NCBI GenBank assembly: GCA_902776765.1
Contig: CACYRP010000006.1
Coordinates: 1-64,000 of the forward strand
Source: Fibrobacter succinogenes
GTDB taxonomy: Bacteria > Fibrobacterota > Fibrobacteria > Fibrobacterales > Fibrobacteraceae
DNA length: 64,000 nt
Reading direction: 5' to 3'
Below the pieces are notes generated by a model, which saw only the letters and a list, made by a program, of their open reading frames with translations, did no database searches and was not told where the DNA came from. Made by a program: the position numbers and the translations under genes. This document shows positions 30,947-39,871 of the stretch, one piece after another; the stretch's first letter is position 1; every line of letters starts with the position of its first letter.

Positions 30947-31789
30947 GTGAAACCGATAGTTGAATATCAAGATTACCACGTTTTTCTGAACGACTATTAC
31001 GAGGAACGCAAACGTACTTCGGCGTTCTCGTGGCGTGAGTTTGCGAAGATTGCTGGATTTATTTCTCCATCGTACCTTAAGGATGTCTGCGCCGGCAAAA
31101 CAAACCTTAGTAAAGTGACTATGGGGCGTGTGGCTGCTGCGATTGGGCTTGTCGGTCATCAGGTGGAATACTTCGAGGCGATGGTTCAGTTTGGCAATGC
31201 CAAGACGGATGATGCGAAGAAGAAGTTTTTAGAACAAATGCAGTCTATTGCGGTGGACCATAAAGTTCGCATTGTCGATAAGGACGCGTTTGAATATTAC
31301 GATAGCTGGAAAAATCCAGTAGTCCGCGAATTAGCCCCGCTAATGCCCGGTGCGATGCCTGGTGAAATCGCGAAGATGTGCACGCAAGAAATCTCTGCGC
31401 TCGAAGTTCGCAAGTCGCTTGCTTTTTTGGAACACGCGGGTTTCCTCAAGCAGATTGGTGAAAATGTTTATGTGCAGACGGAAAAGTCTGTGGAAGGTTC
31501 CAAGGAAGGGCTCCCGCTTGCAATCCGTTCGATGCACCGTGAAATGGGCAACCTTGCGGTAGATTCGTTGGATCGTTTTACCGCAGACGTGCGTAACGTT
31601 ATGGGCGTTACGATGGGCATCAACCATGAAACGTATGAACGCGTTGTTCATGAATTGGAAGAGTGCCGCAAAAAAATTACCGCCATTGCTGAAGAGTGCT
31701 GTGATATCAGGCAGGTTTACAGATTGAATTTGCAGTTGTTCCCTCTTTCTAAAGAGGTTACAAAACATGAGGAGATTGAAAATGAATAA
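30947..31789 (+). CDS. TIGR02147-type (DUF4423) transcriptional regulator, copy 1
   Basis: The 280-residue protein starts MKPIVEYQDYHVFLNDYYEE, matching the TIGR02147 paralogous family known mainly from Fibrobacter and Bdellovibrio. Residues about 24-60 (FSWREFAKIAGFISPSYLKD and following VCAGKTNLS) form an XRE/HTH-like DNA-binding unit. The middle (EYYDSWKNPVVRELAPLMPG, QEISALEVRKSLAFLEHAGF) resembles a winged helix. GTG start, probably leaderless. Its last 8 bp overlap the first lipoprotein gene, so regulator and lipoprotein are coupled. I infer autoregulation and control of the two following genes. Confidence 0.85.
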   Translation: MKPIVEYQDYHVFLNDYYEERKRTSAFSWREFAKIAGFISPSYLKDVCAGKTNLSKVTMGRVAAAIGLVGHQVEYFEAMVQFGNAKTDDAKKKFLEQMQSIAVDHKVRIVDKDAFEYYDSWKNPVVRELAPLMPGAMPGEIAKMCTQEISALEVRKSLAFLEHAGFLKQIGENVYVQTEKSVEGSKEGLPLAIRSMHREMGNLAVDSLDRFTADVRNVMGVTMGINHETYERVVHELEECRKKITAIAEECCDIRQVYRLNLQLFPLSKEVTKHEEIENE

Positions 31790-32633
31790 GACACTTTATA
31801 CGATGTGTGGTGCGATAGTTTTGGCTTTGGCTGCATGTGCCGATGGAACGTCGGTGGAGCCGAATACGTCGTATGCAGAGGGCAACTCGCTGTGGAATCC
31901 GCTTGCTGGCGATTTTTCTGTGAATACGGCTCGTTATGCAGAGAAGTTGCCTGAAAATTTGCAGGCTGATGGTCATTGGTTCTGGGAGACCAAAGGTGAT
32001 GATGATGATGGCGGACGGTCTTATGTGGAATGGCCTGTAAAATTGGGGAGTGGTGTGGACTCGTTGTCTACGGTTATTGAATCGTGCCAAGGCATTTGCG
32101 GTATTGCAAGGTTGAATCGGGGTGAGTTGAATTACGATCCGTTTGTTGGTGTTGGCTTTACGATTGCAAGAGATGAAACGGGTCGCCCAACACCAGTTGA
32201 TGTCTCTGATTGGGGTGGCATTTGCATTACTTATAAGTCTGAAATAGCTCCCTTTTTGGTTCTCGTTTTGGATGATTCCGAAAGTAAAGTACTTGAAGAT
32301 GGCTACGCTTTTCCTTTTGTGTCTTTGCCGAAAGCGCGGTCGGGTGAAATTACTAGATGCTATAGTTGGGATAAATTTCAATTGCCTTCATGGTTTAGAG
32401 GAGTCCCTGCATATTGGTCTGATAACGTTGGCGAAAAGGCTGCTCAGCGTTTAGTTGGAATTATGTTCAAAATGCAAAATGCACCTGGGGAGTATGCTTT
32501 CAGTATCAGCTATGTTGGAATGAATACGGAAGATGATTCGGGTATAGAAGTTCGGGAAGAGGGTTTTCAACGAGATGGTTGGTCACCCTTATTAAAGAGG
32601 GGTACGGTAAATGATGATGCTGAAGATAAATAA
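31782..32633 (+). CDS. Cassette 1 lipoprotein A
   Basis: The 283-residue protein uses the ATG after GAGGAG. Signal peptide with lipobox LAAC (MNKTLYTMCGAIVLALAAC). The single ~220-residue domain has landmarks shared by all cassette lipoproteins: WFWETKGDDDDGGRSYVEWP, CQGICGIARL, YDPFVGVGF, VDVSDWGGICITY and a C-terminal FKMQNAPGEYAFSISYVG. The paired Cys and jelly-roll-like strand pattern suggest a carbohydrate-binding-type sandwich at the cell surface (inference). The family is not named by me. Overlaps lipoprotein B by 23 bp. Confidence 0.75.
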   Translation: MNKTLYTMCGAIVLALAACADGTSVEPNTSYAEGNSLWNPLAGDFSVNTARYAEKLPENLQADGHWFWETKGDDDDGGRSYVEWPVKLGSGVDSLSTVIESCQGICGIARLNRGELNYDPFVGVGFTIARDETGRPTPVDVSDWGGICITYKSEIAPFLVLVLDDSESKVLEDGYAFPFVSLPKARSGEITRCYSWDKFQLPSWFRGVPAYWSDNVGEKAAQRLVGIMFKMQNAPGEYAFSISYVGMNTEDDSGIEVREEGFQRDGWSPLLKRGTVNDDAEDK

Positions 32634-33492
32634 GAAAATTTATACAGCGTGTGGCGTTATAGCCTTAGTTCTTGCGGCTTGCTCGGATGGAACTTCGATA
32701 GAACCGAATACATTTGCGCATGCCTCGTCTAGTTCTATATCTGACGATTTGTCTAGCGCGTCTGTGAATGGTAGTGTTCTGTGGAATCCTGAATTGGGTG
32801 ATTTCCGTGTTCATACGGCGCGTTATGCAATGTCCTGGCCGAAGAACGCTATTGCCGATGGCCGCTGGTTCTGGGAGGTGTTAACGGATGCTGCCGATGG
32901 CGGCGAGTCCAGGGTGCTGTGGCCGGTCGAGTTGGACGAAGGCGAGGACCCGTTACGGTCTGTTATGGATGCGTGCCATGGCATTTGTGGGACGGCAATC
33001 TTGGATAATGGTAGCATGGGTTATAGTCCTTTTGTGACGATAGGTTTCTCGATAGCGAAGGATTCTATGGGTAATCCGGTGCCTGTTGATGTCTCGAATT
33101 GGGAAGGCTTATGTGTTACTTATACTTCTGATGCGGCTCCTATGTTGGTGCTGGATTTGGGGGATTCGCTTGCAGAGGTGCTTCGCTATGGTTTGCCGCA
33201 GGTCTCCTTGCCTAAAGCGACAGATGGCGTGGCATTCTCGCAATGCTTTAGCTGGAGCGATTTCAAGTTGCCTCCTTGGGTGACGGATATTCCTCAATCT
33301 TGGAGGAGCAACGTTGGCGAACAGGCCGCAAAACAGCTTGTTGCGGTAAGGTTTAGGATTCAGGCGTATATGGGGGAATATAAGTTCAACCTCAAATATA
33401 TTGGGGCTAAGGCGGATAATCCCGTTGTTTTTGAACGCGAGGATGATTTTCAAAGGAGGATTAGCCCTAAAGGCTCTTGGAATAACCCGTAA
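32611..33492 (+). CDS. Cassette 1 lipoprotein B
   Basis: The 293-residue protein has lipobox LAAC, then a short Ser-rich linker (ASSSSISDDLSSAS) and the same domain as lipoprotein A: WFWEVLTDAADGGESRVLWP, CHGICGTAIL, YSPFVTIGF, VDVSNWEGLCVTY, LVLDLGDS and RFRIQAYMGEYKFNLKYIG. Close tandem paralogue of A. Start codons 32611, 32614 and 32617 are all possible. A terminator follows. Confidence 0.75.
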   Translation: MMMLKINKKIYTACGVIALVLAACSDGTSIEPNTFAHASSSSISDDLSSASVNGSVLWNPELGDFRVHTARYAMSWPKNAIADGRWFWEVLTDAADGGESRVLWPVELDEGEDPLRSVMDACHGICGTAILDNGSMGYSPFVTIGFSIAKDSMGNPVPVDVSNWEGLCVTYTSDAAPMLVLDLGDSLAEVLRYGLPQVSLPKATDGVAFSQCFSWSDFKLPPWVTDIPQSWRSNVGEQAAKQLVAVRFRIQAYMGEYKFNLKYIGAKADNPVVFEREDDFQRRISPKGSWNNP

Positions 33493-33513
33493 AAAATTTG
33501 TTAGGAGGAAGAG

Positions 33514-33543
33514 AGGACCCGGCGGAAGCTGGGTCCTTTTTTG
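33514..33543 (+). terminator. Terminator of TIGR02147 cassette 1
   Basis: AGGACCCGGC, GGAA, GCTGGGTCCT followed by TTTTTG. The cassette 2 operator palindrome begins within two bases of it. Confidence 0.8.
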
Positions 33544-33544
33544 T

Positions 33545-33566
33545 AAATGATACATTTGTATCATTT
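33545..33566. promoter_or_regulatory. Operator palindrome of TIGR02147 cassette 2
   Basis: AAATGATAC-ATTT-GTATCATTT, perfect nine-base arms. The second arm recurs exactly at 33631-33639, four bases upstream of the -35, 73 bp away. Confidence 0.6.
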
Positions 33567-33630
33567 ATTAATGTGATTGCGTTTTATTGTTGAAAATTTA
33601 TGCTATAATTTGTTGTTTTTAACTATTTTT

Positions 33631-33672
33631 GTATCATTTGATATTGACGAAGGGCTCGTGAAAGTGTATATT
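33631..33672 (+). promoter_or_regulatory. Half-site and promoter of TIGR02147 cassette 2
   Basis: Half-site GTATCATTT (33631-33639), four bases, -35 TTGACG (33644-33649), 17-bp spacer, -10 TATATT (33667-33672). ATG follows after eight bases, so the mRNA is likely leaderless. Confidence 0.65.
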
Positions 33673-33680
33673 ATGTCATT

Positions 33681-34514
33681 ATGAAACCGATTGTGGAATA
33701 TAAAGATTACCGAGCCTACATGGCGGACTTTTACGAGGAGCGTAAGAGGACTTCTGCATTCACATGGCGCGAGTTTGCGAAGATTGCTGGGTTCACATCT
33801 CCCTCGTATTTGAAACTAGTCTGTGATGGCAAGAGCAGCTTGAGCCGTGTGACGATGAATCGTGTGGCCGTGGCGATGGGGCTTGTCGGTTATGAAATTG
33901 AGTATTTCGAAGCGATGGTGAATTTTGTCAATGCGCAAAAGGACGATGTCAAGAAAACTTATTTTGATAAGATGATGGCGATTTCGGTGGCGAATCAGGT
34001 CCGCGTAATCGACAAGGCTGCGTTTGAATATTACGACAGTTGGAAAAATCAGGTGGTGCGAGAACTTGCGCCGATGATGCCGGGTGCGATGCCTGGCGAA
34101 ATGGCGAAGGCGTGCTGTCAGGAAATTTCCGCTCTCGAAGTCCGAAAGTCGCTTGCATTTTTGGAAAAAGCGGGGTTCTTGAAACAGGTCGGCGAGAATG
34201 TTTATGAGCAAACGGATAAAGCTGTTATAGGCTCCAAGGAAGGCTTGACACTGGCGATTCGCATGATGCATCGCGAAATGGGACGCCTTGGTATAGATTC
34301 TATTGACCAGTTTGGCCCTGAAAATCGTAATGTTACTGGTGTTACTTTGGGTGTGAATCGAGAAGGTTATGAAGAAATTGCGAGAGAGCTGGATGCTTTC
34401 CGCAAAAAAGTTATTTCGATTGCGGCAAAATGCGGCAAGCTCGATCAGGTTTACAGATTGAATTTACAGTTTTTCCCTTTGACGAAAAAAGTCGAGAATG
34501 GAGAGGGGGCTTGA
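33681..34514 (+). CDS. TIGR02147-type (DUF4423) transcriptional regulator, copy 2
   Basis: The 277-residue close paralogue of copy 1 reads MKPIVEYKDYRAYMADFYEE, EFAKIAGFTSPSYLKLVCDG, QEISALEVRKSLAFLEKAGF. Changes concentrate in the putative recognition region (copy 1 FISPSYLKDVCAGKTN, copy 2 FTSPSYLKLVCDGKSS), which fits the different operator sequence. Starts with ATG, no Shine-Dalgarno. The following lipoprotein ATG is two bases after its TGA. Confidence 0.85.
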   Translation: MKPIVEYKDYRAYMADFYEERKRTSAFTWREFAKIAGFTSPSYLKLVCDGKSSLSRVTMNRVAVAMGLVGYEIEYFEAMVNFVNAQKDDVKKTYFDKMMAISVANQVRVIDKAAFEYYDSWKNQVVRELAPMMPGAMPGEMAKACCQEISALEVRKSLAFLEKAGFLKQVGENVYEQTDKAVIGSKEGLTLAIRMMHREMGRLGIDSIDQFGPENRNVTGVTLGVNREGYEEIARELDAFRKKVISIAAKCGKLDQVYRLNLQFFPLTKKVENGEGA

Positions 34515-34516
34515 TT

Positions 34517-35458
34517 ATGAACAAGAATCTTTATATGGCTTGCGTAGGGGCGTTTCTGCTCGCTACGTTGGGGTGCTCAGATAGCAATATTTCCGGGTCG
34601 TCGGAAGATCCGAATGTCTTGATGGCGTATGGTTCGTCCAGTTCGAATGTCGTAAATTCGAGTTCCTCAGATGAACCAACGAATTTGTCGTCAAGTTCCT
34701 TAGCTGAGCCGGCAGATTTGTCATCGAGTTCGGATATTGTGTATTCGAGTTCCTCACGACGTAATCCTGTTCTTTGTAAGGCTGCGGCGTCCGCTGGTGA
34801 GCATGTCGGTGGTTGTGCAATCATGTATGATGATTTGTGGCATTCGGAATCGCCTAAAGTGAATGTGACCGCATATGCGGATGATTCCTCTCAATTTGGT
34901 TCTGATGCCGGAAAATGGTTTTGGGAAACGGATTCTGCCGATGGTGGAAAATCTGTTTTGGAATGGCCGGTTGAATTGGGCAATTATTATGATGCGAATG
35001 CGCTAGATTCTGTTTTTGGTTTCTGCTATGGCGTGTGTGGCACATTCCGTTTGGATATGGGCGATTTAAGTTATAATCCGTATGTTTCTGTCGGCTTTAA
35101 CGTGGCCGGATTTGATAATGAGGGAAAGCCTAAGTCTGTTGATGTTTCGAATTGGGGTGGTATTTGTTTAGAATACAAGTCTGATATTGCTGTGGCAATA
35201 GTGCTAGATCTCGGTGATTCGCTTAACCAGAAGTTGGGTATGGCGCTTCCGGTCGTGGTCTTGTCGAGGTCGAGTGGTAGTGCACGATGCTTTAAATGGG
35301 ACGACTTCAAGATGCCTAGTTGGGCAAAAGATGTGGAATATAAGATCTCTGGAGAAGACGCGGCAAAGCATGTCTCAAGAATCTTCTTTAACTTTCAGGG
35401 GAAATCGGAAACGGTTGGTGAATTTAACATTCGGTCAATTGGTTCAAACCGCTGGTAA
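34517..35458 (+). CDS. Cassette 2 lipoprotein C
   Basis: The 313-residue protein has lipobox LGCS (MNKNLYMACVGAFLLATLGC). A Ser-rich linker (residues about 40-85, several SSSS blocks) leads into one copy of the cassette domain: WFWETDSADGGKSVLEWPVE, CYGVCGTFRL, YNPYVSVGF, VDVSNWGGICLEY, IVLDLGDS. The first ~100 bases are nearly identical to those of lipoprotein D although the rest has diverged. Presumed outer-membrane surface protein. Confidence 0.75.
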   Translation: MNKNLYMACVGAFLLATLGCSDSNISGSSEDPNVLMAYGSSSSNVVNSSSSDEPTNLSSSSLAEPADLSSSSDIVYSSSSRRNPVLCKAAASAGEHVGGCAIMYDDLWHSESPKVNVTAYADDSSQFGSDAGKWFWETDSADGGKSVLEWPVELGNYYDANALDSVFGFCYGVCGTFRLDMGDLSYNPYVSVGFNVAGFDNEGKPKSVDVSNWGGICLEYKSDIAVAIVLDLGDSLNQKLGMALPVVVLSRSSGSARCFKWDDFKMPSWAKDVEYKISGEDAAKHVSRIFFNFQGKSETVGEFNIRSIGSNRW

Positions 35459-35504
35459 AGCGAATGCGTAAGGGATTTTTTTCCTTCTTGGAGGAAATGT
35501 GATT

Positions 35505-37580
35505 ATGAACAAGAATCTTTATATGGCTTGCGTGGGGGCGTTTCTGCTCGCGGCGTTGGGGTGCTCGGATGGCGATATTTCCGGGTCGTCGGAAGATCCA
35601 AATGTCTTGACCGCTTTGGGATCGTCGAGCTCTGTTCTTGATAATTCTAGTAGCTCATTTTGGGGCTATCCGGATGGGCAACCGCGCTTGTGCCGTGTTT
35701 CCGAAATGGAAAATGCACCTGCTGGTTGCGACTGGTTTGCTGAAATGTGGAATCCGGAATCTGGAAACCGCGTCCATACCGGTTTTGATAACGGAACGAA
35801 TACATCGGGAATATGGTATTGGAAATTGGATACTAACGAGCTCTTGATCCCGAGTGTTCAGTGGGTGGGTACTGCTCAACAGGGCTACGATTCTTTAGCA
35901 ATGAGCAATGTGATTGAACGTTGCGGTGGTTCTATTTGTGGCGCGTCTCACTTTAATGCGATTGACGATGGCGAAAATCGTTTTAACTATGAATTTGTGG
36001 GTACGGAAAAACCAGCTTCTGTCGATATCGCTTTTAGCATGGCCGGTAAAAATGCGTCTGGGCGATTTGATGAAGTTGACGTAAGCGGGCTAGGCGGTTT
36101 TTGCGTGGGCTATGAATCGAGCGGCTTGATTACGATGTACCTTGATTTTAACGACTCTGTCAACGCTTTGTTGGATACCATGACTTACAAAGTAATACTG
36201 GATAGAACTACGATCAATGGAAAATCGAAGGCCTCGGACTATCGCGAAGAATGCTTTGCGTGGGCAGACTTTTCGAGATATGGCTCTGTATTGGTGCATG
36301 AAGCTGCAGTTAGTATTGAAGACGCGATAAAGCATTTGGTTGGGGTCCACTTTAAGATGGATGGTTATTATAACAAGTCCGCTATTACTTTTAAAATCGT
36401 TCGTTTCGGGCGCTTTGCCAATGCGAATGGTCGAAAAGCGTTGGATGGCGAAAATCTCCCGACGGTTGATGGATCTTGCGTTTCGCCGGCTGTTGTTGAA
36501 AATTTCTGCGAGTGCAATTATGTGGATTCCGGTGCGGTCATTGATGGGCTTCGCTTAGGGCATTCGTATGCGGTTGAGGAAGCCAAGGCCAACTGGGGCG
36601 AGGACTTGTCTGCACGAAATAATTGCGTTAATATGATGTGGATGCGCTCTACATTGGAAATGCCTCTCATGACGGCGAAGAATCTGCCTTGCGACAATGC
36701 TCAACCTAAGATAATGCAATGCGCCGATGGTTCGTACCGCTTTTCCCAGGAGTTTGCGTCTGTGAAATCAAGATACGATGCAATTGCTGAAGAAAATGCG
36801 CTTGCCAGGAAACGGGTTCTTTTGGACCGCGTCGATAGTTGCTTGAATTTGTCTTCGTCATCAGCGGGTGCCTCAAGCTCTTCGTATTTTTTCCCGTGTT
36901 GCACGGCTTTCGCGGGCGGTAATGACTTGTGGAATGGAGAGACTGCGTTTGTTGATGTTGAAGATTTTATTGAATCGCCGCGAAACGATGTGGAATATGG
37001 ATACTTTTTCTGGGGAACGGATAGCGCTGATGGTGGAACGTCTACTATTCGTTGGCCGGTAAAGTTGGGCAACGTTTTTTCTGCGGAGTCCATGGATCCG
37101 GTGATTGATTATTGCGGAGGCCTCTGTGGAACTGCTGTCTTGAATCATGATTCGTTGCCCTATAACCCGTTTGTAACGGTCGGATTTTGGTTGGGTAAGG
37201 AATATATGGGCGAGCCGATATCCGTCGATGTATCCAGCTGGGGCGGACTCTGTATCAGCTATTCGTCGGAAGTCTCTCCTGCGTTGGAACTGGATTTGGG
37301 AGATTCTTTAAATGCATTGCTTGGGTGGGCGTTACCGTTTGCCAGTCTTCCAAAATCAGTGGGTGTCGTGGAAAAATGCATTAAATGGAGTAATTTTAAG
37401 CTACCCTCGTGGGTGAAAAGTTTGACTGCTGTGGACCAGGATTGGCTTGAAGTTTCGGGATGGTTGGATAGTGCGGGTGTAATGGCGTCTAAGCAGCTGG
37501 TGAAAGTGAATATCAAGATGCAGGCATCGCCTGGTGAATACGACTTTAGCATTAGGGCTATCGGTACGAACCGTCAATAA
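35505..37580 (+). CDS. Cassette 2 lipoprotein D, two-domain
   Basis: The 691-residue protein has lipobox LGCS and GGAGGAAATG upstream. It carries two copies of the cassette domain. The first (about residues 60-310) is divergent (CGGSICGASHF, VDVSGLGGFCVGY). The second (about 460-690) is typical (FFWGTDSADGGTSTIRWPVK, CGGLCGTAVL, YNPFVTVGF, VDVSSWGGLCISY). Between them lies a Cys-rich segment (ENFCECNYVDSGAVIDGLRL) and a short Ser linker. Last gene of the cassette, followed by a terminator. Confidence 0.75.
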   Translation: MNKNLYMACVGAFLLAALGCSDGDISGSSEDPNVLTALGSSSSVLDNSSSSFWGYPDGQPRLCRVSEMENAPAGCDWFAEMWNPESGNRVHTGFDNGTNTSGIWYWKLDTNELLIPSVQWVGTAQQGYDSLAMSNVIERCGGSICGASHFNAIDDGENRFNYEFVGTEKPASVDIAFSMAGKNASGRFDEVDVSGLGGFCVGYESSGLITMYLDFNDSVNALLDTMTYKVILDRTTINGKSKASDYREECFAWADFSRYGSVLVHEAAVSIEDAIKHLVGVHFKMDGYYNKSAITFKIVRFGRFANANGRKALDGENLPTVDGSCVSPAVVENFCECNYVDSGAVIDGLRLGHSYAVEEAKANWGEDLSARNNCVNMMWMRSTLEMPLMTAKNLPCDNAQPKIMQCADGSYRFSQEFASVKSRYDAIAEENALARKRVLLDRVDSCLNLSSSSAGASSSSYFFPCCTAFAGGNDLWNGETAFVDVEDFIESPRNDVEYGYFFWGTDSADGGTSTIRWPVKLGNVFSAESMDPVIDYCGGLCGTAVLNHDSLPYNPFVTVGFWLGKEYMGEPISVDVSSWGGLCISYSSEVSPALELDLGDSLNALLGWALPFASLPKSVGVVEKCIKWSNFKLPSWVKSLTAVDQDWLEVSGWLDSAGVMASKQLVKVNIKMQASPGEYDFSIRAIGTNRQ

Positions 37581-37600
37581 ATATTGAAAAGGAATAGTAA

Positions 37601-37628
37601 AAAGGACCCGGCAGGTGCCGGGCCCTTT
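37601..37628 (+). terminator. Terminator of TIGR02147 cassette 2
   Basis: AAAGGACCCGGC, AGGT, GCCGGGCCCTTT, then TCTCC. Can also serve the convergent GH5 gene. Confidence 0.8.
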
Positions 37629-37687
37629 CTCCTTGCATGAACACTCCTAAACCTGCAAGGATTTTTTCAATATGTCGTCATTGCTGT

Positions 37688-39871
37688 TTAGCGCAATGTA
37701 ATCTTCTGAACGTTCTTCTGGCTTCCCTGCTTTACGATGAGGATTGCCGGGCCGCGGAAGTTCGTGTTCAACTGGACTTCGTTTGCGCCTGCCTTGGCTT
37801 CGAATGCCTGCTGCGCAATCACTTGACCCATGGAGTTCATGAGTGTTGCTGTGCCGCGAGCAGCCTTGGCTGCGTTGAACGTGGCGCTGACCATGCCCGG
37901 TTGCACATTCACGAGCATCTTGGATGCGACTGCCGTGCGTGTAGAGCGGATGGCGATGGTAATGTCGCTAGAAACTGCCACGACCTTGCCTGTTGCGGTG
38001 CCTTCTGTAGAGGGTTTCTTGTCGAAGTCATCGATGATGGTCGTGGTGCCGTCTTCGTTAATGCCCTTGATGTAGTCGATGATGATAGAACCGGAAACCT
38101 GCGGGCCGTACAGGTTGAGACCGATGGCGTTAGCAGTTTCGAGGCCTGTCGGTTCGGTGCGGAAATCAGTCCACTTGATTTGGAAAGTCTGGTATTGGGT
38201 TGCATCGAGTCCCTGATCGGCCTGTTCCAATACCGGAGCGTCGAACCATGCCCAGTTAGAACCGGTCATCATGAAGAGGTCCATGGAAGTCCAACCGTAC
38301 TCACCGCAACCATCGCTATCGCCGGTGCACGGACCTGCGCTTGCGACTGCGCCTTTCATGCGGATTTCGAGACCGATGAACTTGGAGAGGTCCTTGTTTG
38401 CGTTGGATAGGTTGATGCGGACGGTGCCCGTTTCGCTAGAGTCGGCAGTCTTGGTCGTATAGGTGATCAATGCGCCCTTGCCGGCTGGATCATCGGGGAC
38501 TTCGTTTTCGTTCACGAGGCTATCGAGGTTGCTGCTGTTGTTGCCTTCTTGACCGTAAGCCTTTTGCATTGCATTCAAAACATCCGGGTCAAGGATGGAG
38601 TAGGTGCCTTTTTGGCGGGTGATGATGGTCATGTTGCCGTCGTCTTCGGCACCGGTATCCCAAACGTAAGGAACGATGCCGTTTGCCTTGGCGTTCTTGG
38701 CAACTTCGCCGTAGAAGAGGGCGCGGCCCTGCAAGTGGAGCTTAAGGTTGGCGGCGTCGGTAATTTGGCCGGTGCGCTTGATGGCGCCGAGTTCACCGAT
38801 GATTACAGGGATACCCTTGTCGCAGAACATGGTCTTCAGTTCGCCGAAGGCCTTCTTGATCTGGTTTGGGGTGCCGAGCGCGGAGTTGTCGATGCTCTTG
38901 CTGTACACATTCCAGCCCATGTTGTGTTCCGTGTCGTTCGTGCTGGAAAGGCCAGTGTAGTAATAATATTGCTTGCCCCAGTCTTCGTCGGCGGTCATGA
39001 GGGAGTACTGGTACGGATAGTAGTGGACTTCGGCCATCATGTAGCCTGCGCCTGCCGGGTCGGTGGGGAAGTTCTGGCTGAGCATGGGAGCCATGTCCAT
39101 TTCGGTACGCGGAGCCTGCACGATAAGGGTGCGGGTGTCGTTGTTGCCGCCTGCGCTACGCACGGAGGTGATGAATGCGTCGTAGTAGCCCTTCAAAACC
39201 TGCATACGGGTGGCGTCGAATTCCCATTGCGTGCCGTTCCACGGGTCGTTCACGCCCGGTTCGTTGGCGCCTGCAAAAAGCAGATGTTCGTCGTAATCTT
39301 TGAAGTAGGTTGCAATCTGCTTCCAGTAGGCGGCTTGGCGTGCCTTGGTTGTTGCAGAACTGTTGGTGATGTCGCCTGCGCCGCTGCGGGGATTGGCGGT
39401 GCCTTCGTAAACACGGTCTTCGAGCCAGCCTTCGTCCCAGTGGGAATTGAGCACCACGTACATGCCTTCGGCGATGATCATGTCCACCATGTCTTTCACC
39501 TGCTTGAGCCAGGCGGCGTCGATGGTCGGGTTGGTGAAGGATGCGTCCTTACCGACATGGGTGTATGCGCCGTTGTCGGCTGTACCACCGTTAGCGGCGA
39601 TATCCTTGGCGAGAGCGTCAGAATGAGAGTACCAAGCGCAGGGAATGCGCACGGTGTTGAATCCGGCGGCCTTGATGGCCTTGATGTAGCCGGCGGTCGG
39701 GAGGGGGTTGCCCCATGCGGTCGGGTTTTCTGGAACTTCCATCGTGTTGCCGATGTTGTAGCCCATGCCCATGGGCTCGACCAGGGCGGAGGCCTTTGGA
39801 AGGGCGGCGAATGCTGCAGTGCTTGCAAGCATGGTCATTCCGCATGCGATGCCGAAGGTGTTAAATCTCAT
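37688..39871 (-). CDS. GH5 cellulase with CBM-like and C-terminal sorting-like domains
   Basis: The 727-residue protein has a signal peptide (to about residue 23). The GH5 barrel, residues 24-450, begins MGMGYNIGNTMEVPENP. Acid/base is E204 (LLFAGANEPG), substrate His/Tyr lie around 283-285 (AEVHYYPY), nucleophile is E360 (IPVIIGELGAI). Residues about 470-620 form a beta-sandwich like CBMs. The last ~85 residues (TATLMNSMGQVIAQQAFEAK, then AILIVKQGSQKNVQKITLR) resemble C-terminal sorting domains of type IX secretion cargo. It should hydrolyse beta-1,4-glucan outside the cell. AAGGAG precedes the ATG. Confidence 0.88.
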   Translation of the reverse strand: MRFNTFGIACGMTMLASTAAFAALPKASALVEPMGMGYNIGNTMEVPENPTAWGNPLPTAGYIKAIKAAGFNTVRIPCAWYSHSDALAKDIAANGGTADNGAYTHVGKDASFTNPTIDAAWLKQVKDMVDMIIAEGMYVVLNSHWDEGWLEDRVYEGTANPRSGAGDITNSSATTKARQAAYWKQIATYFKDYDEHLLFAGANEPGVNDPWNGTQWEFDATRMQVLKGYYDAFITSVRSAGGNNDTRTLIVQAPRTEMDMAPMLSQNFPTDPAGAGYMMAEVHYYPYQYSLMTADEDWGKQYYYYTGLSSTNDTEHNMGWNVYSKSIDNSALGTPNQIKKAFGELKTMFCDKGIPVIIGELGAIKRTGQITDAANLKLHLQGRALFYGEVAKNAKANGIVPYVWDTGAEDDGNMTIITRQKGTYSILDPDVLNAMQKAYGQEGNNSSNLDSLVNENEVPDDPAGKGALITYTTKTADSSETGTVRINLSNANKDLSKFIGLEIRMKGAVASAGPCTGDSDGCGEYGWTSMDLFMMTGSNWAWFDAPVLEQADQGLDATQYQTFQIKWTDFRTEPTGLETANAIGLNLYGPQVSGSIIIDYIKGINEDGTTTIIDDFDKKPSTEGTATGKVVAVSSDITIAIRSTRTAVASKMLVNVQPGMVSATFNAAKAARGTATLMNSMGQVIAQQAFEAKAGANEVQLNTNFRGPAILIVKQGSQKNVQKITLR

